Assembly (NCBI RefSeq): GCF_016765675.1
Contig: NZ_JAESWB010000319.1
Coordinates: 16,927 to 50,161, forward strand
DNA from: Neobacillus paridis
GTDB taxonomy: Bacteria > Bacillota > Bacilli > Bacillales > Cytobacillaceae
Reading direction: 5' to 3'
DNA: 33,235 nt
How positions within the stretch are numbered: the stretch's first letter is position 1; every line of letters starts with the position of its first letter. The translations under genes were made by a program, and so were the position numbers. The notes beneath the pieces were generated by a model that did not search any database, was not told the DNA's origin, and saw nothing but the letters and a program-made list of their open reading frames with translations. Of the stretch, positions 25,294 through 33,190 are shown piece after piece.

Positions 25294-26112
25294 CTAATCT
25301 ACCATTCTTTTTAAATTTTGCAGGGCCCGCTTGGCATAAAACCTCGGTTCATTTAGGTAAGCAGTAACCAACTCGATCGTGATCGTCTTGTCATAGCCGA
25401 TACTTTTAAGTTCATACATTAATTCGTTTAGCGGTAAGACACCCTCGCCTGGCAGGACATGTGTTTCACTATGACCGTCACTATCGATAATGTGCATATG
25501 AACCATTTTGTCTTGGAGCTTATCAAAATAAGCTAAAATACTTTCCCCTTGAATGTAAGGAACGACAATATCAACCATGCCAACCAAATAAGGGGAATCA
25601 ATGCGATCGAGAACCGCTTTTAGCTGATTGGCATTTGTCGTTACGTTGGATTCAAATGTTGTTAACGGCTCATAGATAATTTTGTGGTTCATCTTCTCAG
25701 CGTGTTCCACTAACTCTAGTAAGCTTTTGTCAAGCCGTTCATCAATTTCCTGTTGCGTTGCCAGATATCCCGCATGTCCGGCAGAGATTAACGTATATTC
25801 CGCCCCGATTGCTTTAGCGACATCCATCGCTGCCTTCGTATATTCAACCGAATCCACCCTCATTTCTTCCGTTCCGGACATGATATTAAACGGATAGGCA
25901 TTCATTTCAGGAGTATAGATTTTCACCGGCATCTCGTACTTATCAATCAAGGCTTTGATTTCATCAACACCATTACGCTTTAAGTCGTAAGGATAGGCAT
26001 GCGGCCGTCCGCCCCATAATTCTACGTAATCATACCCAAAGCGCTGGGCATCTTCAAAAACATGTTCAATCGGATTTCTTTGATAACCGGATGTAAACAT
26101 TCCAAACTGCAT
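25294..26112 (-). CDS. frlC: fructoselysine 3-epimerase FrlC
   Basis: TIM-barrel epimerase of the AP-endonuclease-2-like family that interconverts fructoselysine and psicoselysine. The 272-residue protein matches E. coli FrlC: MQFGMFTSGYQRNPIEH, WGGRPHA, YTPEMNAYPFN, EPLTTFESN. The four metal ligands are Glu148, Asp181, His207 and Glu247. I chose ATG 26112, seven to nine bases after AAGGAGG; the longer frame upstream runs through the intercistronic hairpin. It is followed ten bases later by the amidohydrolase gene. Confidence 0.92.
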   Translation of the reverse strand: MQFGMFTSGYQRNPIEHVFEDAQRFGYDYVELWGGRPHAYPYDLKRNGVDEIKALIDKYEMPVKIYTPEMNAYPFNIMSGTEEMRVDSVEYTKAAMDVAKAIGAEYTLISAGHAGYLATQQEIDERLDKSLLELVEHAEKMNHKIIYEPLTTFESNVTTNANQLKAVLDRIDSPYLVGMVDIVVPYIQGESILAYFDKLQDKMVHMHIIDSDGHSETHVLPGEGVLPLNELMYELKSIGYDKTITIELVTAYLNEPRFYAKRALQNLKRMVD

Positions 26113-26139
26113 GATCACTACCTCCTTGTTTAAGGGTCC

Positions 26140-26173
26140 AGCTCCAGTGCCCCCTTTCAGGAGCGCTGGAGCT
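26140..26173. repeat. intercistronic hairpin between frlB and frlC
   Basis: AGCTCCAG and CTGGAGCT arms with an 18-base spacer. The AGCTCCAG-type palindrome with GGAC flank resembles sequences that recur between genes in Bacillaceae genomes. It could stabilise upstream mRNA or reduce expression of the genes after frlB. Confidence 0.6.
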
Positions 26174-26179
26174 TTCCTA

Positions 26180-27208
26180 TTAGTATCCCACTTTCCCACC
26201 GTAATAGCGTCGATCGTCAGGGTTGTGATCCTTGGCGATTGACAGATAATAATAGAAGTACTCTAAAGGTACAAATAAGACTAATGGAGTAATCATCGGA
26301 TGTAGATTGACTCCTAAATCATTCACATCGAAGACAAAGACATCGTTCGTAAATTTCTTAACAAACTTTAGCGTCCGTTCGACTGTATGTCTAGATTCAT
26401 CATTGCCCAATAAGAATACATATGGTACTCCCGCTTCCACTACTTCTAAAGGCCCATGGCGAAACTCAGCGGCATTTAGCTGACAACCATGAGTCCTCGT
26501 GAATTCCAGCATCGTAATAATGCCTTCTTTATAAGCCAGTGGTAATAGATTCCCGGCAGAGATCGTATAAAGAAATGGATATTTACTAGCGGCAATCCCT
26601 AATTGCTTGGCACTTTCTTCTTGAGTTTGCACTAATGTTCTTAATACTTCTGGCAGCTGTTGAAGCTGGTTCAGAATCAGTGTAAGTTCCTCATTTTCAC
26701 CTTCGGCTGCCTGAATATATTTACAAGCAATCACGTATGTCAGGAATAAGTGCATTTGCCAAATCGAATGTCCTTGATAGCCAATTGTAAACTCGGCGCT
26801 GTCTCCAAGCGGTACACCTGTACCATCTTTCGAGAGTCCCAGAGTCATCGCGCCTTTTTGCCTTGCCAGGTCAACGCTGCGATAAACCTCTTCTGTTGTT
26901 CCCGAATCACTTACACCAATAACAAGAGTATGTTCGTCGATAACATATGGAGTTTGATCGAGAAAATCAAATCCACTATATGCCTTTGCAGAAATACGAG
27001 AATAGCGATCAAATAGAATTTGGGCCGTTTGACATGCGCATAGCGGTGAACCGCAGGCTACGAAGTAAACTCGATTAATTTTACGAGCCTTCATTTCCTC
27101 AACGATTTTTTCTACCTCAGCTACTTTTTCATTTAGTAAAAACTTCACTTCATCAGCCATATGCTCTGTCACAAGAAATTCAACTGTGCTTTTATCAATG
27201 TCCAACAT
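26180..27208 (-). CDS. frlB: fructoselysine 6-phosphate deglycase FrlB
   Basis: SIS-domain enzyme that cleaves fructoselysine 6-phosphate to glucose 6-phosphate and lysine. The 342-residue protein matches E. coli FrlB from end to end as I remember it: MLDIDKSTVEFLVTE at the start, FVACGSPL, GVSDSGTTEEV, THGCQLNAAEFRHGPLE, LLGNDESRHT and YYLSIAKDHNPDDRRYYGG at the end. Glu248 and His251 of EFRHGP are the likely catalytic pair. ATG 27208 is nine bases after GGAGG and gives the same N-terminus as E. coli FrlB. It is the only deglycase in the locus, so both kinase products must pass through it or through an enzyme elsewhere. Confidence 0.94.
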   Translation of the reverse strand: MLDIDKSTVEFLVTEHMADEVKFLLNEKVAEVEKIVEEMKARKINRVYFVACGSPLCACQTAQILFDRYSRISAKAYSGFDFLDQTPYVIDEHTLVIGVSDSGTTEEVYRSVDLARQKGAMTLGLSKDGTGVPLGDSAEFTIGYQGHSIWQMHLFLTYVIACKYIQAAEGENEELTLILNQLQQLPEVLRTLVQTQEESAKQLGIAASKYPFLYTISAGNLLPLAYKEGIITMLEFTRTHGCQLNAAEFRHGPLEVVEAGVPYVFLLGNDESRHTVERTLKFVKKFTNDVFVFDVNDLGVNLHPMITPLVLFVPLEYFYYYLSIAKDHNPDDRRYYGGKVGY

Positions 27209-27233
27209 AATTGTCATCCTCCATTCAACATGT

Positions 27234-28046
27234 TTATTCTATGTTTGTTTGATTCTCCCAAGGTTCGAAAATGGAGATAATCTTTGCGGCGACTTCGGCT
27301 CCTTTTTGCAGCGAGCTTTGGATGTTTTCACTGGTTAAGTATTCAGCAAGGAACCCGGCAATAAAGCTGTCTCCGGCTCCCACTGTATTGACTACCTCGA
27401 CCTTGACGATTCCCGCTTGATATACTTCGTTCTTGCAAACAGCGATCGAGCCGTTTTCACCAAAAGTCGCGATGGCGATTTTCATTCCATCTTTGAGGCG
27501 GTCCTGTAAAAAAGCGATGATCTTTTCATCCTTCTCATGATAGGAGAAGAACCCAATATCTACGATATGGCTGAGCTGTTTAACTAAATCGCTCTCAAGC
27601 CGGTCGGCAAAATCAAAACTTATTAAGACGCCGGGATTGGCACGTTTAATATCAGCCAATACCCCGTCAGCTTTTCCCCAGAAAGCGGAATGGACTAAAT
27701 CATGTGCTGCCGCGAAGTTTACATCCTCCTGCTGAAAAACAATATTTTCGAGTACGCCTTCCAGGTAGTCTCCATGAATTCGCTCACCGTCAATCAACTG
27801 CATATAGGTGATCGCAGTGTCTCCATGGGCAACCTGAACATGAGACGTATCAAGTCCTTGATCCTTGAAACATTGAAGCATGTCTTTGCCATACTCATCA
27901 TCAGCAACCGTCGTGATAATGGAAGTAGGTACTCCCAAATGAGCAAGGTTAATTCCGGTATCAACAACATTACCAGTAAGATAATAGCGGTTTAAATTAG
28001 AATAGTAATCTACGCAATTATCACCAATCACAGCCACTTTCTTCAT
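27234..28046 (-). CDS. second FrlD-like PfkB sugar-amine kinase
   Basis: A 270-residue PfkB kinase related to FrlD (shared VIGDNCVDYYSNLN start, GERIHGDYLEGV lid and NTVGAGDSFIAGF with catalytic Asp226). The substrate-binding loop differs: where FrlD has SGGNAVN, this protein has LTGNVVD (residues 23-29), so a glycine becomes threonine and the sugar-contacting asparagine becomes aspartate. I infer a different but related substrate. Its ATG overlaps the stop of the second epimerase gene (ATGA), so both are coupled and probably act as a pair. frlB follows 25 bases later. Confidence 0.88.
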   Translation of the reverse strand: MKKVAVIGDNCVDYYSNLNRYYLTGNVVDTGINLAHLGVPTSIITTVADDEYGKDMLQCFKDQGLDTSHVQVAHGDTAITYMQLIDGERIHGDYLEGVLENIVFQQEDVNFAAAHDLVHSAFWGKADGVLADIKRANPGVLISFDFADRLESDLVKQLSHIVDIGFFSYHEKDEKIIAFLQDRLKDGMKIAIATFGENGSIAVCKNEVYQAGIVKVEVVNTVGAGDSFIAGFLAEYLTSENIQSSLQKGAEVAAKIISIFEPWENQTNIE

Positions 28047-28897
28047 TTCACTGCCGGCCCCCTGTTGAAATAATTTTCATTTAAATATTCCATTGATTTT
28101 TTCAAAGATGGAAAAGGGTCTTCCCAGTAAATTGAATCATTAATCTCCAAAGATACGTACTGGTCATAACCGATGCTGGCAAGGTAATCCAAATATCCGA
28201 TAATCGGATAATGGCCATTACCTAAAATTTCATGGTTGTTATCAGCTAAATGAATATGTACGATCTTCTTCCCCAACTGATCAAAGAAGTCTGGAATCGT
28301 TTCACCGGCCACTTCCATTGCCACAACATCCAAGCAAACTTTGAGGTTTTCCTGCTGCACATCATGAAGCATCTTTTGAACGTCGTTCAATGATGTAACA
28401 AGATTGCTTTCATATGGCTGTAACTGCTCCAGCACTAATTCCACACCGTAGCGATGGGCAATCTCACAAATTCTATGGAAGCTATCAACGGTATAGTTCC
28501 AGCTAATATCCCGATCTACATCCCGAAGTCCGCACCCGGTATTAATAAAAATCCGCTTACAACTTAACTCCAGAGCATCTTGACAAGCCAGGTCAAAAAA
28601 TTCAACAGTTCGATCCCTTACTTTCCCATCCGGATTGGAAAAACTGTAAGGATACGCGAGAGTCTCCGGTGTGTACATAACAACTTTAATTCCGTGTTCT
28701 TCCAATTGTTGACGTATTTTTCTGAGCCTCTTACCAGCTTCATATCTTGTAAGATAATTCAGCCTGTAGTAATGCGGTTCCGCTCCCCAGAACTCAATAT
28801 TGCTAATTCCACTTTTGGCAAATGAGTCGATGGTATAATCCAAAGAATATTGAATAAATTGAACACTCATGGCTGCAACCTGTTCTTTTTTTAACAT
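28043..28897 (-). CDS. second FrlC-like sugar epimerase/isomerase
   Basis: A 284-residue TIM-barrel sugar phosphate isomerase/epimerase, clearly related to FrlC (YTPETLAYPY, EQLQPYESN). All four metal ligands remain: Glu157, Asp190, His216 and Glu251. The loop after the metal histidine differs (LADNNHEILGN in place of the FrlC IDSDGHSETHVLPGEG type), as does the N-terminal WGAEPHYY. It is the first gene of the operon, with AAGGTGGG seven bases before the ATG and a good promoter about 110 bases upstream. A role on an epimeric sugar-amine, paired with the second kinase, is inferred. Confidence 0.87.
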   Translation of the reverse strand: MLKKEQVAAMSVQFIQYSLDYTIDSFAKSGISNIEFWGAEPHYYRLNYLTRYEAGKRLRKIRQQLEEHGIKVVMYTPETLAYPYSFSNPDGKVRDRTVEFFDLACQDALELSCKRIFINTGCGLRDVDRDISWNYTVDSFHRICEIAHRYGVELVLEQLQPYESNLVTSLNDVQKMLHDVQQENLKVCLDVVAMEVAGETIPDFFDQLGKKIVHIHLADNNHEILGNGHYPIIGYLDYLASIGYDQYVSLEINDSIYWEDPFPSLKKSMEYLNENYFNRGPAVK

Positions 28898-29013
28898 TTA
28901 CACCCACCTTCCTAAGGAAAACAACTAATTTAACTTTAATACCACGATAGATATATTAATTTTTTCTAAACCCAAACTAGTCAACTTTAAACTTTTTTAT
29001 ACCACCTAATCAG

Positions 29014-29042
29014 ATTGTAAGGGTTTTCAGATTCTATGTCAA
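29014..29042 (-). promoter_or_regulatory. main sigma-A promoter of the frl operon
   Basis: On the minus strand TTGACA (29037-29042), exactly 17 bases, then TACAAT (29014-29019). Transcription would begin near 29007, leaving a 110-base leader before the first gene. Confidence 0.8.
29016..29029. promoter_or_regulatory. cre-like site overlapping the -10 of the frl promoter
   Basis: TGTAAGGGTTTTCA fits the CcpA consensus TGWAANCGNTNWCA at every position but one of the central CG. It overlaps the -10 and spacer, where CcpA would repress. Confidence 0.5.
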
Positions 29043-29273
29043 TGATAAAACTAGATAATTCTAAAAAATTTTATACCACTATACCGCAAATAATAGAAAT
29101 ATTAGAATTTTTCCTGGAATTTCTAAGAATTGAAGATCTAATAAGGAAGGATTGTTCAGCAGTAAGATAATGAACTTAAAGAGGAAAAATCTATAAACAA
29201 ATTACTTTTTATTTTATCTGCCACGATCTGATTTCGTCCAAAACATATGTCAATCTGATTAAAAAACAGTAAT

Positions 29274-29326
29274 AAAAATAGACCGTCCTAAAAACCCGGA
29301 ACTGATAAGGGCTTTGGCGGTCTATT
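29274..29326 (-). terminator. terminator of the zinc-ribbon gene
   Basis: ATAGACCG/CGGTCTAT outer stem enclosing a second AAACCC/GGGCTTT-type stem, followed by TTTTTATTA on the minus strand. It separates the small gene from the frl promoter. Confidence 0.75.
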
Positions 29327-29355
29327 TAAATCACATTTTCCATTTTCGGTTACCT

Positions 29356-29517
29356 TCATTCCTCATCATAGGTTTCGTTCATTTTATCCCTGCATTCCCA
29401 GCAGATTGCCCGATTCCTTTCCATTCTGGCTAATTCTTTGCCACAATAGACGCATACATCTTCCATCATAACCATTTTAGGAGTTTCTTCTGGCAGAGAC
29501 TGTAGTAACACTTCCAT
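29356..29517 (-). CDS. small zinc-ribbon protein, 53 residues
   Basis: I do not recognise a named family. The frame encodes 53 residues with two cysteine pairs: CVYC near residues 22-25 and CWEC near 39-42, a zinc-ribbon spacing, embedded in acidic ends. Evidence that it is a real gene: an almost perfect ribosome binding site (GGGAGGTGATCC) six bases or so before the ATG, an own terminator 30 bases downstream, and a roughly 180-base leader with possible structure. Small zinc ribbons like this occur in spore formers as regulators or partner proteins; none is specifically indicated. Start and stop are unambiguous. Confidence 0.72.
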   Translation of the reverse strand: MEVLLQSLPEETPKMVMMEDVCVYCGKELARMERNRAICWECRDKMNETYDEE

Positions 29518-29856
29518 TTCGGATCACCTCCCTTTAATTGGATTCAAATGATCGTAATTTGATAGAGAATTAGGTCCTAAAATCTTTTACTAACTCACTA
29601 CTGCGAGGCAGTTGCATTGTGAATGAACGAGCATTCAATCAGGTTTTAGGATGTGAAATTTTTTGCACCACTTGAAGGAGTTAAATGATGCAATAACTCT
29701 ATCTTAAAATATATTTTAGCACAGATTTTGCAAAAAGTATCGAATATGACATAACAGTCACAATATTTTAACATTTTTAAATTTCGCGCAAAGCACGTAT
29801 TCATGATTCTTTCCATACGATTAAATTAGAACTTACCAGTTTGGAATCCTAATGAT
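29518..29856. other. leader and upstream region of the zinc-ribbon gene
   Basis: No gene seen. The region holds a TGAATG-N6-CATTCA palindrome (29620-29637), a GAGTTA/TAACTC inverted repeat (29678-29699), a small ACTGC/GCAGT hairpin (29600-29612) and, on the minus strand, a TGCTAAAAT extended -10 (near 29710) with a weak -35. Transcription towards the zinc-ribbon gene would give a leader of about 180 bases. Confidence 0.45.
29620..29637. promoter_or_regulatory. FadR-like palindrome upstream of the zinc-ribbon gene
   Basis: TGAATG-N6-CATTCA, the arms of the Bacillus FadR (YsiA) operator TGAATGAMTANTCATTCA. The central bases differ at three positions. It may serve another TetR-family regulator. 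Confidence 0.35.
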
Positions 29857-29899
29857 TAAAAGCCCAATTTCTCATAATGATGCAGAAATTGGGCTTTTC
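29857..29899. terminator. terminator of gndA
   Basis: Perfect 14-base-pair stem AAAAGCCCAATTTC/GAAATTGGGCTTTT with a 13-base loop, about 55 bases after the gndA stop codon, usable in both directions. Confidence 0.8.
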
Positions 29900-29952
29900 T
29901 TATAAAATTATATTTTCTATGAGACAGCATAAAAGGTTTTCCATTACTCTTA

Positions 29953-31359
29953 TTACTTCATCCATTCTGTGTGAAAAATTCCTTCTTTATCAATGCGTTG
30001 ATACGTATGTGCTCCAAAATAATCTCGTTGAGCTTGAAGTAAATTCGCTGGCAATGTTTCTGAGCGGTAACTGTCATAGTAAGACAAAGCACTGCAAAAC
30101 GCAGGAACAGGAATGCCATTTGAAGTTGCCATTCCGACGACTTTTCTCAGGGAATCCTGATAATTTTCCACGATTTCTTTAAAATAAGGATCCAATAATA
30201 AATTTTTCAGGTTCGGGTTTTTATCGTAGGCATCCTTGATTTTTTGCAAGAAAGCAGCCCGGATAATACAACCGCCCCTAAATATCATCGCAATTTCTCC
30301 GTATTGTAAATTCCAATCATATTCCTCGGATGCAGCTCTCATTTGAGCGAATCCTTGTGCATATGAACAAATTTTACTCATATATAACGCTCTTCGAATG
30401 GATTCCACTAATTCTTGTTTGTCTCCATTAAACTGAAGTTTTGGGCCACCCAAGATTTTGCTTGCTTCCACACGTTCTGTTTTCATAGCAGAAAGAAAAC
30501 GAGCAAAAACTGATTCGGTAATTAAAGGAAGCGGAACCCCTAAATCTAAGGCACTTTGACTGGTCCATTTTCCTGTTCCCTTTTGACCTGCCGTATCTAA
30601 AATAACATCAACCAATGGCTTTCCTGTTTCATCATCCATTTTTGTAAAAATGTCGGCTGTGATTTCAATTAGATAACTATCCAATTCTCCTTCATTCCAT
30701 TCTGCAAAAATTTCATGAAGTTCTTTGGCGGATAGACCCAGTAATTGTTTCATTAGAAAATATGCTTCACAAATTAGCTGCATATCACCATACTCAATTC
30801 CGTTGTGAACCATTTTCACATAGTGACCCGCACCATTTGGACCAATATATGTACAGCATGGGTCCCCATTCACTTTAGCAGAAATAGCGGTTAAAATCGG
30901 TTCCACTAGTTCATATGCATCCTTTTGTCCACCAGGCATAATGGCTGGTCCTTTTAATGCTCCTTCTTCTCCACCGGACACTCCAGTACCTATGAAACGA
31001 ATCCCTGCAGCTTCAAGTTCTTTGTTTCTTCTTTGTGTATCTGCAAAGAATGTATTTCCTCCATCAATTAAGATATCACCTTTTGACAGATAAGGCTTTA
31101 GTTGTTCAATTGTGGCATCCGTTGGTTTTCCTGCCTTCACCATCAATAATATTTTTCTTGGTGTTTCTAACGAATGGATGAATTCCTCGATACTGTATGT
31201 GCCAACAATGTTTTTTCCTTTATGTTCTCTTAACAACTCATCTGTTTTTTCAGATGAACGATTATAAACAGCTACGCTATACCCTCTGCTTTCAATATTT
31301 AATGCCAAATTTTTACCCATAACAGCTAAACCAACGACACCAATTTGTTGCTTTGACAT
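29953..31359 (-). CDS. gndA: 6-phosphogluconate dehydrogenase, decarboxylating (GndA type)
   Basis: Oxidises and decarboxylates 6-phosphogluconate to ribulose 5-phosphate with NADP in the pentose phosphate pathway. The 468-residue protein has the Rossmann motif [12 protein letters not shown] at residues 10-21, NRSSEKT selecting NADP, the substrate motif [19 protein letters not shown], and the catalytic [14 protein letters not shown] segment, ending [19 protein letters not shown]. It is much closer to B. subtilis GndA than to GntZ as I remember them. AAAGGA precedes the ATG. The 275-base upstream gap (31360-31634) should hold its promoter; I found no clear one. Confidence 0.95.
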   Translation of the reverse strand: MSKQQIGVVGLAVMGKNLALNIESRGYSVAVYNRSSEKTDELLREHKGKNIVGTYSIEEFIHSLETPRKILLMVKAGKPTDATIEQLKPYLSKGDILIDGGNTFFADTQRRNKELEAAGIRFIGTGVSGGEEGALKGPAIMPGGQKDAYELVEPILTAISAKVNGDPCCTYIGPNGAGHYVKMVHNGIEYGDMQLICEAYFLMKQLLGLSAKELHEIFAEWNEGELDSYLIEITADIFTKMDDETGKPLVDVILDTAGQKGTGKWTSQSALDLGVPLPLITESVFARFLSAMKTERVEASKILGGPKLQFNGDKQELVESIRRALYMSKICSYAQGFAQMRAASEEYDWNLQYGEIAMIFRGGCIIRAAFLQKIKDAYDKNPNLKNLLLDPYFKEIVENYQDSLRKVVGMATSNGIPVPAFCSALSYYDSYRSETLPANLLQAQRDYFGAHTYQRIDKEGIFHTEWMK

Positions 31360-31634
31360 ATAATCATTCCTTTCTATCTAGAGTGCTTTTATCCTTCCTT
31401 ATTCTTCCGTAATTCAATCATGCTAGTCATTTAATAACCAAATAAAAAAGACGGCCTTGAATTTACTAAAATCTCTCATGTAATCCGTATAGTATTGGCA
31501 ATAGCTACAATGACATAAATTGTGATGTTCGGTGTATCATTTTTTTATTTTTTTCGTATCAAAATTTATAAGTCAATCCAAGCGAATCAGGGATTCATGA
31601 AATTGATTTAACCCGATTATTTTTTTCTTTTAGT

Positions 31635-32798
31635 TTAGTTGCTGACCATTCCTAATTTGTCCTGGTAATACATCCAGATCACAATAATTAAGCTGGCCAT
31701 CGCCACTTGAGATAATGCCATGAAACCAATGGCATAGTGCCCTGTTAGATTAAATAAGATGGAAAGAACTAATGGTGGGAAAAATCCTCCTAAACCACCC
31801 ATTGCTGATACAATCCCGTTTACAATTCCCGCCTGTTTGGAGAAATACATTGGAACTAATTTGAAAATAGTACCATTCCCAATCCCTGCACCAAAAGCAA
31901 TAACTAAACAGCCTGCAGAATAGATCATCAGGGATGGATTAAACGCTAGGACTACCCCAGCAATTGTCATTCCTGCAAAGACAAGCATTAAAATTTGGAA
32001 TGAATTGAATTTATCCCCAAGCCATCCACCGATTGGGCGACAGAAGGTTGCAATCACGATAAATCCAGCTGTGCGCATACCAGCATCTACTTTTTCTAAA
32101 CCAAAGTTAACTACAAGGAAATTTGGTAAATAGATTGTGAATGCAACAAATGCACCAAATGTTAAGAAATAAAACAGACTAAGAAACCATAATTTTTCAT
32201 TTTTATACACACCTTTAAATTGTTCGGAAAATGAGGCAACAACCTTTGGTTCATTCTTGTCACCAAACAAGAAGTTTAATACAGCGATCACTAGAACTAA
32301 AACTAAGTAAAACTTTACAGTAGTTTGCCAGCCTAATTTCGTCGCGATTACTGGAGCGGAAAATGTTGTAATCGCTGTTCCGATATTACCTGCTCCATAA
32401 ATTCCATTAACAAAGCCATGTCGTTCTTTCGGATAATACTTAGGAAGTGATGTAACCCCGACTGAAAAAACAGCTCCACTAATTCCTAGGAACAAACCAC
32501 CAATTAATAGATCGACGAAAGAATTAGAAGTACTAATATAAAAAATAGGGAACAATAACAATAAGAAACTGATGGAAAATAATTTTCTTGCACCAAAGCG
32601 GTTTGTCCAGAAACCAATGGGAATTCTGAGAATAGAACCTAACACGACTGGAATAGCTGTTACAAGAGACAATTGAGTTGCTGTCATATGAATGTCTTCT
32701 TTAATGAATGGCATTAAGCCGGATAGAATGACCCAAACCATAAATCCAGCAATTAAACTAATTGTTTGTAATGGTAATTGCAAAGACTTTGTTTTCAC
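31635..32798 (-). CDS. narK: nitrate/nitrite transporter NarK
   Basis: Major facilitator superfamily membrane protein, 387 residues, 12 membrane segments. It matches B. subtilis NarK closely as I remember it: LVTAIPVVLGSILRIPIG near residues 45-62, SLPKYYPKERHGFVNGIYGAGNIGTA near 116-141 and the nitrate signature GAGIGNGTIFKLVP in the C-terminal half, followed by FSKQAGIVNGIVSAMGGLGGFFPP. NarK exports nitrite or exchanges it for nitrate during nitrate respiration. Start is GTG at 32798, eight bases after AAAGGAG. An Fnr box lies about 100 bases upstream. No fnr or nar structural gene is in the window; no clear terminator follows the gene. Confidence 0.93.
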   Translation of the reverse strand: MKTKSLQLPLQTISLIAGFMVWVILSGLMPFIKEDIHMTATQLSLVTAIPVVLGSILRIPIGFWTNRFGARKLFSISFLLLLFPIFYISTSNSFVDLLIGGLFLGISGAVFSVGVTSLPKYYPKERHGFVNGIYGAGNIGTAITTFSAPVIATKLGWQTTVKFYLVLVLVIAVLNFLFGDKNEPKVVASFSEQFKGVYKNEKLWFLSLFYFLTFGAFVAFTIYLPNFLVVNFGLEKVDAGMRTAGFIVIATFCRPIGGWLGDKFNSFQILMLVFAGMTIAGVVLAFNPSLMIYSAGCLVIAFGAGIGNGTIFKLVPMYFSKQAGIVNGIVSAMGGLGGFFPPLVLSILFNLTGHYAIGFMALSQVAMASLIIVIWMYYQDKLGMVSN

Positions 32799-32864
32799 TA
32801 AAAAAACTCCTTTCGGGTGAAAAATTTTTTCTTAAGTTTTTTTGTTCACTTTATTCTTGAAAAT

Positions 32865-32908
32865 ATCGTAAAAAAAATTAAAAGGCTCAGGATGTGAACT
32901 TCTTCACA
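32865..32908 (-). promoter_or_regulatory. Fnr-dependent promoter of narK
   Basis: A perfect TGTGA-N6-TCACA box (32893-32908) followed on the minus strand by TACGAT (32865-32870) as -10. The predicted start lies about 42 bases from the box centre, the classical -41.5 activator position. Confidence 0.7.
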
Positions 32909-33142
32909 TTTTTTCCAAGTTCAAAAATTCTTCACAGTTAACGATTTGTTCATTAAATCTACAAATTTGCCAAACTATTTTCTTTCTGTTTTCACCGTAG
33001 GAATAGTTATAATATTTATAGTTATGCTTTAATAATAAAGGGGAATAACTTTTCGGTATGATTGCAATCAACTGATCCATGGTAAACAATTTCAACAAAT
33101 GAACACTATTGTATGAGTAAAATTAATGTGGGCAAAATTTAA

Positions 33143-33190
33143 CCCCTTCATTTGGTGAGGGATTGTCAGATCGCTCACCAAATAAAGGGG
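33143..33190. terminator. long hairpin at the right edge
   Basis: CCCCTT-ATTTGGTGAG and CTCACCAAAT-AAGGGG arms (16 pairs and one mismatch) around a 14-base loop. The minus-strand side continues GGTTAAATTTTG, so it may terminate a minus-strand gene beyond the window; a repeat or mobile-element end is the alternative. Confidence 0.5.

Larger units (their letters stand above)
28937..29087. promoter_or_regulatory. repeated GGTAT motifs flanking the frl promoter
   Basis: On the minus strand GTGGTATTA (28937-28945), GTGGTATAA (28997-29005), GTGGTATAA (29071-29079) and GCGGTATA (29080-29087). One lies around the transcription start, one downstream and two upstream of -35. A further GCGGTAT sits before the first GntR gene (22463-22469). 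They are candidate operators for the GntR regulators. Confidence 0.45.

Noticed and set aside
29105..29125. CodY-like box upstream of the frl operon
   Set aside because: B. subtilis frl is under CodY control, so I looked; the best candidate has about five mismatches to AATTTTCWGAAAATT and lies far upstream of the promoter.
29683..29691. Two-codon frame after a good ribosome binding site (GAAGGAGTTAA then ATGATGCAATAA)
   Set aside because: It lies on the strand opposite to the small gene and has no downstream gene in phase; probably coincidental.
32904..33098. 64-codon minus-strand frame upstream of narK
   Set aside because: No ribosome binding site, runs into the Fnr box, and composition is AT-driven (many Tyr, Asn, Lys). 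It could be a gene remnant but nothing supports expression.
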